Positions 24,949 through 33,831 of a stretch of DNA of 64,000 bases are shown piece by piece. The translations under genes were made by a program, and so were the position numbers. Position 1 is the stretch's first letter. Every line of letters starts with the position of its first letter. The DNA is from Roseburia_C sp031555935 (GTDB lineage: Bacteria; Bacillota; Clostridia; Lachnospirales; Lachnospiraceae): positions 45,484 to 109,483 of the forward strand of contig JAVBTX010000021.1 in NCBI GenBank assembly GCA_031555935.1, written 5' to 3'. Under the pieces are notes generated by a model that had not been told where the DNA came from, searched no databases, and saw nothing but the letters and a program-made list of their open reading frames with translations.

Positions 24949-25554
24949 CTATCCATGCATAAAATGAAAATCGCAACAGGAGTCACCCTCTGCTAAAGTG
25001 CCGTTTCGTTTAAAATGAATATTCGGCTCATATCCGGAAAATGTAACAACATCATTTTTGCAAAAAACAGTACATAATTCTGGACATCCAAATTGAGTTG
25101 TAAGTTCAAGATAGATACACCGCTTGAAATTCATATGTATTTCCTTCTTATCAAATCTTATCCATTCTGTATCCCAACCTTCAATCGGATACATTTTTTT
25201 CATTATACCTTTAACAAAGAATTTAAATAACTGAAAAGCAAACGGCAGCCTACCTAATGACTCATTTTTTTCTTTCTGAATATGAGCCGCCTTTTGAGAT
25301 TCCTTTAGTGTTAATTCATAGGCTTCTTCTTTTGAATAGCCATTGTCTTGAAGCACCAAATAATAGGCAATCATCGGAAACATATTTTTAACTATGTGTA
25401 TTTCTATACTTTTATTATTCCGATAATCTGCATTCATTAACATGGATGTGTAACGTTCACATGCCTGGTTATATATTCTGGCTCCATCTTCTCGCCCAAA
25501 TTCATTTAGACAATCTTCTTTGAAAAAAACAAAATGTGTTTTGCTGTAATCCAT
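24949..25554 (-). CDS. L-2-amino-thiazoline-4-carboxylic acid hydrolase family protein
   Basis: A 201-residue protein. The ATG at 25554 is preceded by AGGAG; a longer in-frame version lacks a binding site. The C-terminal half carries the family pattern ELTTQFGCPELCTVFCKNDVVTFSGYEPNIHFKRNGTLAEG and ends CCDFHF, with several conserved Cys. Family members are named for hydrolysis of the cysteine-synthesis intermediate ATC, but most are uncharacterised and the real substrate here is unknown. It is near the downstream end of the TetR/ABC-2 cassette. Confidence 0.85.
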   Translation of the reverse strand: MDYSKTHFVFFKEDCLNEFGREDGARIYNQACERYTSMLMNADYRNNKSIEIHIVKNMFPMIAYYLVLQDNGYSKEEAYELTLKESQKAAHIQKEKNESLGRLPFAFQLFKFFVKGIMKKMYPIEGWDTEWIRFDKKEIHMNFKRCIYLELTTQFGCPELCTVFCKNDVVTFSGYEPNIHFKRNGTLAEGDSCCDFHFMHG

Positions 25555-25613
25555 CACTATTTCTCCTACGATATTAAATCTGATATGCTCTATCAAGACT
25601 ATTATAACATATA

Positions 25614-25907
25614 TTAACGTCTTTTTTTAAAGTATATCATATTTGAAACAATCGTTGTCACACCGGCTACTAACCCGCCAACCCCTGGCATAACTTTTCC
25701 CAATATGATTGCGATTAGGCCTGCACTCAAGAAGCTTACGCCTGCAATCGTTCCAATAACGGAACCCACATATGCGACTTTTGGTGATGGATTCGTCAAT
25801 CTTTTTACTGTTTCCTCAGACCGCTTCAATGTATCCTGAGATAATTTTTGCGATGCGTTCAATAACTTTTTGGATGTATCCCATACCTTTTCGTTATATT
25901 TATTCAT
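25614..25907 (-). CDS. Small membrane protein of unknown function
   Basis: A 97-residue protein with a polar, helical N-terminal half (TSKKLLNASQKLSQDTLKRS) and two hydrophobic helices (VAYVGSVIGTIAGVSFL and LIAIILGKVMPGVGGLVAGV). The ATG at 25907 has GGAGGT 9 bp before it, inside the end of the permease gene. It is probably translated with the ABC permease upstream. Not recognised. Confidence 0.7.
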   Translation of the reverse strand: MNKYNEKVWDTSKKLLNASQKLSQDTLKRSEETVKRLTNPSPKVAYVGSVIGTIAGVSFLSAGLIAIILGKVMPGVGGLVAGVTTIVSNMIYFKKRR

Positions 25908-25909
25908 TT

Positions 25910-26620
25910 TCACTCTACCTCCATTTTATTTACTTTATTTGATAATTCAACTATTACGGCAATTGCAACGATAAGACCAATCGCACTAATCAACACACTC
26001 GATTGGATGCCGTTCGCATTAACAGCGGCATTCCCGTAGATAGAACTTAGTAAAATGGCACTTAACAATGTTGTTGGAACGGATTTTTTGATAAACCCAA
26101 TGCGCAGCGAAACAACCCCGATTGCGCCAAGCGCTAAAACGGCCACCGCTGATGTTTTTATTGCATCCATCATCAATTCCATAGTCATAACATCTTGTAC
26201 AACAATGGGCGCAAATGATTCTGTTATACTGAAAACGATATAAGGGATTGAAGTACAAATTAGCATTGATATAGATATAAAAACGAACACTAGCAGTAAT
26301 TTTGCAAACAGGATCTTCCTTCTGCTAACAGGATAAGAAAACAGCAGCGCCGCCCGTTTCCCCGCATATTCATCTAAAATCAGCCGTGAATACATAATCG
26401 CCGACATGGTACTGAAAATAGCTAGGCTGATTACTCCGGTCAAGCGAAAAATATTAGTATAGCTTCTAAATACAATCTCACGGGCACTGCTATCCTCAAG
26501 TTGTGCTACATTGGCAATAAAATAGATAAGGCCAAGCAAGACAACACATGAAACGGCACTTGCTATTAAATAAGTACGAAGGTTATTCCGTTTCAGCTCC
26601 AATTTAATCAACTTCGACAT
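25910..26620 (-). CDS. ABC-2 type transporter permease
   Basis: A 236-residue membrane protein with six predicted helices. The segment around SRLILDEYAGKRAALLFSYPVSRRKIL is the conserved cytoplasmic loop of ABC-2 permeases, which exports substrates such as peptides or drugs with a separate ATPase. Its start overlaps the ATPase gene by 13 bp, indicating translational coupling. Confidence 0.9.
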   Translation of the reverse strand: MSKLIKLELKRNNLRTYLIASAVSCVVLLGLIYFIANVAQLEDSSAREIVFRSYTNIFRLTGVISLAIFSTMSAIMYSRLILDEYAGKRAALLFSYPVSRRKILFAKLLLVFVFISISMLICTSIPYIVFSITESFAPIVVQDVMTMELMMDAIKTSAVAVLALGAIGVVSLRIGFIKKSVPTTLLSAILLSSIYGNAAVNANGIQSSVLISAIGLIVAIAVIVELSNKVNKMEVE

Positions 26621-27348
26621 ACGATATTTCCTCCGCTCATGATATTGAAAAAATATTCCTCTAACTGTACATCGCTCTGCTCCTTGATTTGGGCAAGAGA
26701 TTTTTCCTGCACGATGGTACCGTTTATGATCACACCCACCATATCAGCGACATGTTCAATCTCGCTTAGAATGTGGCTTGACAAAAGAATTGTCATGTCG
26801 TGCTCTTGTGTCAGCGCCAGAAATAACTTACGCATATCTCGTATTCCCATCGGGTCGAGCCCATTTATGGGTTCGTCTAAAATAAGAATTTTGGGCTTAT
26901 GGATAAAAGAACGTGCAATGCCTAATCTTTGCCGCATCCCAAGCGAAAATTTTCCGACCGGTTTTGAGTCTGTTTCACTCAGCCCCACCATAGCAAGGGC
27001 GGTTTCTACGCCGAAGCCTTCCACTCCCATATAGTCAAGATGAAGGGCGAGGTTTTCAGCTGCTGACAAATGCTCATAGAACACTGGGGCTTCAATCAGG
27101 CAGCCAATACCTCGCAGAACCTTTTCCCGATCCTTTGTTATGTCAAATCCAAGCACTGTAGCCGTTCCACTTGTTGGGGACAGTAGGCCCGTAAGCATTT
27201 TGAAAATGGTGGTTTTTCCTGCACCGTTTGCACCCAAAAATCCGTAAACACAGCCCTTTGGCACAGTCATATTGCTGTCTTTTACGGCAAATGTATTGTC
27301 AAACTTTTTGGTAAGATGTTTGATTTCTATCATTGGTTCACTCATCAT
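26608..27348 (-). CDS. ABC transporter ATP-binding protein, BcrA-like
   Basis: A 246-residue ATPase. Walker A is GANGAGKTTIFKML, the signature FSLGMRQRLGIAR, and Walker B ILILDEPINGLDPMG; the switch His is in SSHILSEIEHVADM. The signature form is the one found in lantibiotic- or bacitracin-type exporters. GGAGG lies 5 bp before the ATG. It follows the TetR gene by 12 bp and probably forms the exporter with the ABC-2 permease. Confidence 0.95.
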   Translation of the reverse strand: MMSEPMIEIKHLTKKFDNTFAVKDSNMTVPKGCVYGFLGANGAGKTTIFKMLTGLLSPTSGTATVLGFDITKDREKVLRGIGCLIEAPVFYEHLSAAENLALHLDYMGVEGFGVETALAMVGLSETDSKPVGKFSLGMRQRLGIARSFIHKPKILILDEPINGLDPMGIRDMRKLFLALTQEHDMTILLSSHILSEIEHVADMVGVIINGTIVQEKSLAQIKEQSDVQLEEYFFNIMSGGNIVCRS

Positions 27349-27360
27349 TCCGGCCTCCAG

Positions 27361-27936
27361 CTATTCGTAGATTTCGTTGATAACACTGTCAAGCAAGGTG
27401 CAAAATACTTCATAATGGTCATAGCCAAGTGTATCTTTGCTCGTTACAATAGCAAGTAATGCGTTAAATATCCCAATTGCTTTTTCCTTGCTTACCTTTA
27501 ATTTAAGATTGGGACTGACAATGTGAGCTTCAATAAAATTCTCACTGACCTTCTGGCTTTTTTCAATCCAATCCTTTGGTGCGCGGTTTAGAAAACAAAT
27601 AAAATCAGGACTTGTGCGTTGTGTAAGTATATTTGTTTTGTCATATTCGAGATACATTTGTTTCAGTAAATTGCATATATCTTCTTTGGTTGGAACGGCC
27701 GGAAGTGTATCTTCCAGCGCTTTGTGCCGTTCTTGGAAAATGTCAAGCACCCGGCAAAACAAATGCTCCTTTGAATCAAAAAACGTATAAAATGCTCCCT
27801 TTGAAATTCCAGCCTTTAAACAAAGGTCGTCAATTTTTGTGCTTTTATAGCCAATTGCTATCCAACTTTTTTCGCACTCATTCACTAACTTTTCACGGAT
27901 ATTGTCTTTTTCGGATTCTGAAAAACTTCTTGCCAT
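27361..27936 (-). CDS. TetR/AcrR-family regulator of the ABC-2 cassette
   Basis: A 191-residue repressor. Its N-terminal helix-turn-helix reads AIGYKSTKIDDLCLKAGISKGAFYTFFDSKEHLF. The ligand domain is not assignable. It is the first gene of the regulator-ATPase-permease run. No clear operator palindrome is seen other than the terminator-like one upstream. Confidence 0.93.
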   Translation of the reverse strand: MARSFSESEKDNIREKLVNECEKSWIAIGYKSTKIDDLCLKAGISKGAFYTFFDSKEHLFCRVLDIFQERHKALEDTLPAVPTKEDICNLLKQMYLEYDKTNILTQRTSPDFICFLNRAPKDWIEKSQKVSENFIEAHIVSPNLKLKVSKEKAIGIFNALLAIVTSKDTLGYDHYEVFCTLLDSVINEIYE

Positions 27937-27958
27937 TCTTTAATTCTCCCTTCAAAAA

Positions 27959-27993
27959 AACCTATGACTAATAAATATAATTTAGTCATAGGT
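27959..27993 (-). terminator. Hairpin between the MFS gene and tetR
   Basis: AACCTATGACTAA pairs with TTAGTCATAGGTT across a short AT loop, followed on the minus strand by TTTTTT. Placed 28 bp after the MFS stop and 23 bp before the TetR start, it could also serve as a TetR operator; the T-run favours a terminator. Confidence 0.75.
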
Positions 27994-28020
27994 TCATGAT
28001 ATCTTATTTAATTATGAATG

Positions 28021-29289
28021 TCAAGATTTGTTAATTACTTTATTTTTCCTTTTTTGATAAATTATAGAAACGATTTGAAGAAGTAGAATCCCCAGCATTG
28101 AAACTAGGTATAAGACTCGCATTTCACCAAACTCCAGCACATCACCCAAAGACGACGACGCTACCACATTTTTTAGCCAACCGCCAACTACCGGACCTAA
28201 TATAAAAGCAATTCCGATTGATGCGCTAAAAAAGTTGTCATGCAGAATTCTTCCATTTTCAGGCATCAGCTCATAACGCCGATTGAATACCGCTACCACA
28301 AATCCAGAATTTGCCGCTGCCGCAAATAAAAATGCAATAGAAATTGTCAGCATATAATTTCCTCCGCTGGATAGCGCCAAAAACAAACTTTCGCCCATGA
28401 AAAGCCAGATTGAACTTGCCAAAACAAATTTATGACCACACTTGTCACTTAGTTTCCCCCATTGCCGCAACAGAACAATTTGGGGTAATGAAATCAGCAT
28501 CTGTAATCCCGTGATGGTGGCATATGGCAGACCGAGATATTTCATCATATATAGGACGGTAAAGCTATCCGATATATATAGTAAAAAGTAAAACAATGAT
28601 ACATAAATAACAAAGACTAAAAATGGTTTATTCTTCATTGGCGTTCTGATAATATCACCCAGCTTGTATTTCACCCTCTGCAATGTTCCACCAGAGGAAT
28701 TGGGGATGCGCATAAGGACAATCACCTCTACGATGGCCACCACAAATGCTATTCCAAAAACAATCAACAAACCCTTGTATTGATCACTGGCATTATCCAC
28801 AATTCTCCCGATAACAAGTGAAAGTAAAACCGTTACAACAAGGGAGACCGTCTGTCGCAGCGAAATATACCGACCCCGTTTTGCGCCATCAATAAAGCTG
28901 ACCATCCAGTTGTTAATAACAACCGTCGTTTGTGCTTGTAAAGTAAAAGCTGTCATTACAATTATAATAAAAATTGGAATTGTCAGCGAGCCAAGCTCAA
29001 ATTGTGGAATCAAGATAATCAGCAAGGTGACCAATCGGGATAATATCGAAAGCAAAATTGCCAACCTTTTTCTGTTTGATGCTCTTTCAACCAATGAGGA
29101 AAAAAATAAGATTAGAACTCCACATATGTTTGGAATTGCTGTAATATATCCGATTAGAACATCACTAGCACCAATGCTGACCGCGAGCCCACTAAGAAAA
29201 ACTCCGCTTGTCATAAAAACAAACGCTGTTGACCACGAAAAATGGGCAATAAAATCTCGCTCGGTATTTTGTTGTAAAATTTTCTTCAT
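28021..29289 (-). CDS. Major facilitator superfamily transporter
   Basis: A 422-residue, 12-helix transporter. Loops such as RASNRKRLAI (after helix 2) and GKLSDKCGHKFV fit the MFS loop pattern. It starts only 4 bp after the ROK gene, so the two are co-expressed. Substrate is unknown; a sugar or sugar-like ligand is plausible from the ROK partner. Confidence 0.88.
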   Translation of the reverse strand: MKKILQQNTERDFIAHFSWSTAFVFMTSGVFLSGLAVSIGASDVLIGYITAIPNICGVLILFFSSLVERASNRKRLAILLSILSRLVTLLIILIPQFELGSLTIPIFIIIVMTAFTLQAQTTVVINNWMVSFIDGAKRGRYISLRQTVSLVVTVLLSLVIGRIVDNASDQYKGLLIVFGIAFVVAIVEVIVLMRIPNSSGGTLQRVKYKLGDIIRTPMKNKPFLVFVIYVSLFYFLLYISDSFTVLYMMKYLGLPYATITGLQMLISLPQIVLLRQWGKLSDKCGHKFVLASSIWLFMGESLFLALSSGGNYMLTISIAFLFAAAANSGFVVAVFNRRYELMPENGRILHDNFFSASIGIAFILGPVVGGWLKNVVASSSLGDVLEFGEMRVLYLVSMLGILLLQIVSIIYQKRKNKVINKS

Positions 29290-29293
29290 TTTA

Positions 29294-30331
29294 TTAACCT
29301 CCTATTAAGGACAAGCTGCAAAACATCTGGTCAACACACAGAGTAGACAAACCACTTTTGTAATCGTACCAAGTATTATCCGCATATAATATTTCTGGCA
29401 ATGTCTCTGATGGTAAATCTGCATAAAGAATATCCTCGACAATACCCATCGCTTCCTTCCGAAATGCAGCTCCGCCAAGGGTAAGATATCTTGGATTAAG
29501 AATCAATATGATCCATTTTATTATTGTTGTTATTATTTTTGAATATTGCATGATATCCTCTGTGGATGATAACTTTTGTACTAAAAAGAGACCTTCATCA
29601 ACTGGCATAATTCCCAATTCACCAGAGTAATTGTTCCATCCTCGTACCAGCCTGCCACCAGATAAGAAGCCTGCACTGACGCATCCCTCTTCAAAATGAA
29701 CATATGCAATATCCAGTTCATCATCCGATTCTTGCGGAAACATCTGTTGATGACATTGGCCCATACCTACTGTAATTAGATTTAAATCATTTTCTAAAAT
29801 AACTGGAATATTGAAATGTTCCCGCAATTTTTTTCCAACAACACATTTGTCAAATTCACCATCTGTGTTCTTCCACTTATATCCATCTTTTGTTACTATG
29901 CCAGGTACGCCAATACATATCGCGCGAAGAGTATCCGTAGCCAGTTCTCTTTCCAGCACATCAAACATATTATCTTCCAAATCATCAGAAATAAATGGAA
30001 AGCTGTCTTCCATAACAATGGTTCCAAAAAGATTAAGAATAAAATACTGGACCATATTGTCCTTCACACAAAATGCAGCACCATAGAACCGTTCAGGATT
30101 CAATTGGTAACGCTCTGCTCTGCGTCCGCCGCTGGAATCATCCTGGCCAATAACAAGTATTTCATCATTTTCCTGCATCTCACATAGCAACGACCGCACA
30201 GTTGTTGTGCTGACATTGATATGTTCCGCAAGCTCTGCTCGTGTTGCGCTTCCCAATGAACGGAGCATCTCCCGTATATTGGCTATATTTACTTGTTTCA
30301 TGTTTTTTGGGTTCATCGAAATAATACTCAT
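29294..30331 (-). CDS. ROK-family transcriptional regulator lacking the zinc motif
   Basis: A 345-residue protein with an N-terminal winged helix (LRSLGSATRAELAEHINVSTTTVRSLLCEM) and a ROK actin-like fold (GVPGIVTKDGY, ENDLN, GELGIMPVD). The conserved CxCGxxGCxE zinc-binding segment that should follow GELGIM is absent (it reads EGLFLVQKLSSTEDIM), so it is unlikely to be a sugar kinase. Start is uncertain: the 30331 ATG is far from AGAGGA; the ATG five codons later is an alternative. Confidence 0.88.
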   Translation of the reverse strand: MSIISMNPKNMKQVNIANIREMLRSLGSATRAELAEHINVSTTTVRSLLCEMQENDEILVIGQDDSSGGRRAERYQLNPERFYGAAFCVKDNMVQYFILNLFGTIVMEDSFPFISDDLEDNMFDVLERELATDTLRAICIGVPGIVTKDGYKWKNTDGEFDKCVVGKKLREHFNIPVILENDLNLITVGMGQCHQQMFPQESDDELDIAYVHFEEGCVSAGFLSGGRLVRGWNNYSGELGIMPVDEGLFLVQKLSSTEDIMQYSKIITTIIKWIILILNPRYLTLGGAAFRKEAMGIVEDILYADLPSETLPEILYADNTWYDYKSGLSTLCVDQMFCSLSLIGG

Positions 30332-30353
30332 CTAGATTTGTTCCTCTCTTTTA

Positions 30354-30377
30354 AAAGATACTTATATAAGTTACTTT
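30354..30377. promoter_or_regulatory. 24-bp palindrome upstream of the ROK gene
   Basis: The core ACTTATATAAGT is a perfect 12-bp palindrome, with AAAG/CTTT ends also symmetric. It lies 23 bp before the ROK start, consistent with an autoregulatory operator. Confidence 0.55.
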
Positions 30378-30557
30378 TATTATAGATGACAAATCCTTTA
30401 CCGTCAAGTTTTATATTTATTTGACTATTTATTTATTGAATGGGGGGATTTAATTTAAAATTTTATTTTGGGACAGAAAATTTAATTCCTCACCCACGTT
30501 TACATTTGCATATTTTTAGGTTATAATAATGCAAATGAAACTTATGTTAGGAGTTGA

Positions 30558-31619
30558 GTGATTGACTTGAAAACTTTTGATTATGCAAGTACAGCACCTA
30601 AGCTATTTACAGCTACAGTCGTTAACCTAATTGCAGCAATACACGAGAATAAAGGAAAACAGGATTTGTATATTGAAGCAAAACCTGATATTTTGTCGAG
30701 CCTTCTTGACATTGCTAAAATTCAAAGTACCGAAGCTTCCAACAAGATTGAAGGCATTATTACCACTGAAGCTAGGCTCAAACAGATTGTACAGCAAAAA
30801 GCGATTCCTCATAGCCGAAGTGAAAAAGAAATTGCAGGATATCGTGACGTATTGACAACCATACATGAGAATTATGATTATATCACCCCTCGTGCCAACA
30901 CTATTTTGCAGTTGCACCGTGACCTGTATGCTTATAGCCCTTCTTCCATTGGCGGTAATTATAAAAATTCAGATAACATTATTCAAGAGACTGATGCTCA
31001 AGGCAATAAAAAAGTCCGTTTTCAACCTTTATCTGCCTTTGAAACTCCAGAAGCAATGGAGAGACTCTGTGATACTTTCATCGAAGAGGTAAACAAAGGC
31101 GAAATTGATCCTCTTTTGCTTATCCCCATGTTTGTGCTAGATTTTCTATGTGTTCATCCGTTTAATGATGGTAATGGGCGTATGAGCCGACTCTTAACGC
31201 TTTTGCTCCTGTATCGCTCCGGTTATATCGTGGGCAAATACATTAGTATCGAAATGCTGATTGAGAAAACTAAAGACACCTATTATGATGTGTTACAACA
31301 AAGCGGTATTGGTTGGCATGAGTCAGAAAATGATTATCTCCCCTTTGTCGAATACTATCTTGGAATTGTCTTAAATGCTTATCGAGAGTTTTCAAGCCGA
31401 GTTGAACTTTTAGCAACAAAAGGACTTAGTAAAACAGGCCGTGTAAAAGCTGTGATTGAAAACAAGGTTGGTAAAATTACCAAGAAAGAGATTATGGATC
31501 ATTGCCCGGATATTAGCCAAACAACAATAGAAAAGGCACTTAGTGATCTGGTAAAGCAAGGTATTATCCTTAAAATTGGCGGCGGGCGATATACGCAGTA
31601 TGTATATAATAGAGTTTAA
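30558..31619 (+). CDS. Fic-domain protein (AMP-transferase) with internal inhibitory motif
   Basis: A 353-residue protein. The Fic motif is HPFNDGNGRMSR (200-211) with the catalytic His and the nucleotide-binding DGNGR. The inhibitory helix motif SNKIEG (61-66) in the N-terminal part places it in the class whose own N-terminus blocks the active site. The N-terminal Fic_N domain and a C-terminal winged helix (about 290-350) complete it. It would transfer AMP onto a hydroxyl of a target protein; the target is unknown. Start is GTG at 30558 with AGGAG 4 bp upstream. Confidence 0.92.
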   Translation: MIDLKTFDYASTAPKLFTATVVNLIAAIHENKGKQDLYIEAKPDILSSLLDIAKIQSTEASNKIEGIITTEARLKQIVQQKAIPHSRSEKEIAGYRDVLTTIHENYDYITPRANTILQLHRDLYAYSPSSIGGNYKNSDNIIQETDAQGNKKVRFQPLSAFETPEAMERLCDTFIEEVNKGEIDPLLLIPMFVLDFLCVHPFNDGNGRMSRLLTLLLLYRSGYIVGKYISIEMLIEKTKDTYYDVLQQSGIGWHESENDYLPFVEYYLGIVLNAYREFSSRVELLATKGLSKTGRVKAVIENKVGKITKKEIMDHCPDISQTTIEKALSDLVKQGIILKIGGGRYTQYVYNRV

Positions 31620-31685
31620 GTAATGATAAAAATCACCATATTATGAAAGTATTATATGTTTATAGTCATGTTCTTTTGCCATAGG

Positions 31686-31730
31686 AAACGAGTCAGTAAT
31701 CACAGTTTGTGATTTTCTGACTCGTTTTTT
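31686..31730 (+). terminator. Terminator of the fic gene
   Basis: AAACGAGTCAG (31686-31696) pairs with CTGACTCGTTT, with a second inner stem AATCACA/TGTGATT, and a TTTTTT run follows. Confidence 0.85.
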
Positions 31731-31817
31731 CAATACGTTAAGAAAGTCCTTTGGTCCTCGCTTTTTTTTATGCTGGTTTTAGTTCAAAAATTATTCTGCT
31801 CTGTGACTATTTATTTC

Positions 31818-33737
31818 TTAAATTTGTTTTCTCCTTCTGAATAAAAGAATACAAGCTAGTCCACTACCGATAGCAATTACAAACAGCCAAACGATTGATT
31901 CTGGTGTATCACCGGTTTTTGGAACCTTTGAGGAGCTGCTGTTATTATTGGTCGTGTTATTTGTACTATCCTTGATAATGCTGGCTTTGAAAGCTTCTAT
32001 TGCAGCATCCATATCACTTTTTGCCTGATCTAATTCAGACTGTGTCACATTGGTTTTATTTAACACGTTATTGGCTTTATCAATTGCTGCCTGCAAAGTA
32101 TCAACTGCACTCTGTGGATACTGACCTGCGCTGGTTCCGACTTTGGCATTGGTAATCAAATCCTTAGCATCTTTTATAACATTTTGCAGCGGCTTTTTAT
32201 TTATTGCAGCACTACCGCCCGTATATTTGAAGCTGGCCTTTACGGTAGCATCTTCATCTCCCATTGTAAATGTGGTGCTGGCTTTCTTACTATTCGAAAC
32301 ACTGCTGCCAGCCCCGGATACTTCCCAGCCGTTGAAGCTGTAATTTTCTTTTGGTGTAGCAGTAATGGTGGTTGTTTCCCCTTTTGCTAAGGTTGTCGAA
32401 CCAGTTGCTGTGCCGCCTTTTCCAGCCTCGACGGTGAGTGAGTAGGTAATGATATCATTAACCTCATTCACCGTTACACCGTTAATTTTGATAAAACCTG
32501 TGTCTGCATAGCTTATGCCGCTATTATCACCCGACTTTGCCCATTTAACATTGGCATTTGAAGGCACAAGCTTTAAATCATCGGTGGAATCTGCGGTATA
32601 TTCTGTTTTACCTGTTGTATCTGTCCATGTAATGATAACTGCTTTGCCGCTTGGGTCCGGCTGTGTAGCTTTCGAAACTGCACTTGCAGTATTTTTACCG
32701 AAAACCGCAGCATTTTCTTTCATAACGAGTTGTGTCGCATCGTTCTCAAAAACAAATGCACAACCATAATAATTGACTACTTTGCAGTTATTCGATAGTG
32801 AAACAACATCAGTATTTTTAGAAACAAATATTGAATAACAGGCATTAGGTTTGCCAATACCGCAATTAATCTCAGCATTGTCCAAAATTTCGACTTCACC
32901 TTTAGCCGCTATCGCGATTGCCATGTTTGGTGCATACTGGGGATTAAGTTCCGTGGTACCGCCGATTTTGGCATTCCCACTTACAATGATTTTTCCGCCC
33001 TTGCTGTCAGCACTAGTCGTGTTGTCTGATTTTATACCCATACTCTGATTATTGCCGGTGGCTGTAACCTTAGCGTTGCCGGTAACAGTAATATTGCCGG
33101 CACCGTTTTTTGCATCCGTGTATATTCCGTTGCTTGTGTCGCCCCCGCCACCTACAACATAGCCGCTGTCACTAACTTCAACATCTCCGTACGACCATAT
33201 TCCATAGGTTGCGCTTCCCCACCTGCTGCCTTTTACCTCACTGTTACCGGTAATTATAATTTTGGTATCAGAACATTCATTTTTTATTCCGATACCATCA
33301 ACCGAACTGTTGTTGGAGCCAGTACCATTATATGAAGCGATTCTTCCGGCAGACATCTTGAAAACTGAGCCGGCACCAGAATTTGAGTCAATACAAACAG
33401 CGGGCTGCGCGCTGACATATGGTGCAAATTCTGCCTGCCAGTCAACTGTTATGCCGGCTGGTATTTCAAGCGTCAGTGTATTCAGCACAGGCTCATTCGT
33501 ACTGTGAGGAGCCGAACCGGTAATTGTAACGGTGGTGTTGTCACTCTCTAGTGTTGCGGTTAAGTTATGGTTGTTAATACCTGGTGTAATATTGTTTGTA
33601 ACATAGTCATTTACGGCAGTTACGATACCGTCTCTTGGATCAGCAGCCTTTGCTGTCACTACCGGCAATAGCGTAAGAACCATTACCGCACTCAGTAAAA
33701 GTGCTAGTGTGTTTTTTGATTTTTTCATCGTGTACAT
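31818..33737 (-). CDS. Sortase-anchored surface protein (VPKTG), with InlB-type and FIVAR-like repeats
   Basis: A 639-residue exported protein. ATG 33737 follows GGAGG; signal peptide (about 1-30) ends near VTAKAAD. Residues about 60-400 have beta-solenoid-like repeats of the form NITVTGNAKVTATGN. Residues about 440-505 form an InlB B-like repeat (GGTATGSTTLAKGETTTITA, YSFNGWEVSG). Residues about 515-590 resemble a FIVAR helical unit. The end is an asparagine/serine linker, VPKTGD (about 605-610), a membrane helix and RRRKQI. The sorting signal has Val at the first position. No sortase gene is in the window. Confidence 0.9.
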   Translation of the reverse strand: MYTMKKSKNTLALLLSAVMVLTLLPVVTAKAADPRDGIVTAVNDYVTNNITPGINNHNLTATLESDNTTVTITGSAPHSTNEPVLNTLTLEIPAGITVDWQAEFAPYVSAQPAVCIDSNSGAGSVFKMSAGRIASYNGTGSNNSSVDGIGIKNECSDTKIIITGNSEVKGSRWGSATYGIWSYGDVEVSDSGYVVGGGGDTSNGIYTDAKNGAGNITVTGNAKVTATGNNQSMGIKSDNTTSADSKGGKIIVSGNAKIGGTTELNPQYAPNMAIAIAAKGEVEILDNAEINCGIGKPNACYSIFVSKNTDVVSLSNNCKVVNYYGCAFVFENDATQLVMKENAAVFGKNTASAVSKATQPDPSGKAVIITWTDTTGKTEYTADSTDDLKLVPSNANVKWAKSGDNSGISYADTGFIKINGVTVNEVNDIITYSLTVEAGKGGTATGSTTLAKGETTTITATPKENYSFNGWEVSGAGSSVSNSKKASTTFTMGDEDATVKASFKYTGGSAAINKKPLQNVIKDAKDLITNAKVGTSAGQYPQSAVDTLQAAIDKANNVLNKTNVTQSELDQAKSDMDAAIEAFKASIIKDSTNNTTNNNSSSSKVPKTGDTPESIVWLFVIAIGSGLACILLFRRRKQI

Positions 33738-33794
33738 ATGCTTTTCCTCCATATTCCGCTATATCGAAAATTATAGCAAAATAAGTATTAAAAA

Positions 33795-33826
33795 AGCTGA
33801 ATCTTGCGAAAAAACAAGATTCAGCT
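33795..33826 (-). terminator. Terminator after the response regulator gene
   Basis: Perfect 12-bp stem AGCTGAATCTTG / CAAGATTCAGCT, followed on the minus strand by TTTTTT, immediately after the stop codon at 33832. Confidence 0.87.
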
Positions 33827-33831
33827 GCTAT

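Noticed and set aside
27959..27993. TetR operator only
   Set aside because: The palindrome is followed by a T-run after the MFS gene, so a terminator fits better, although a second role as operator remains possible.
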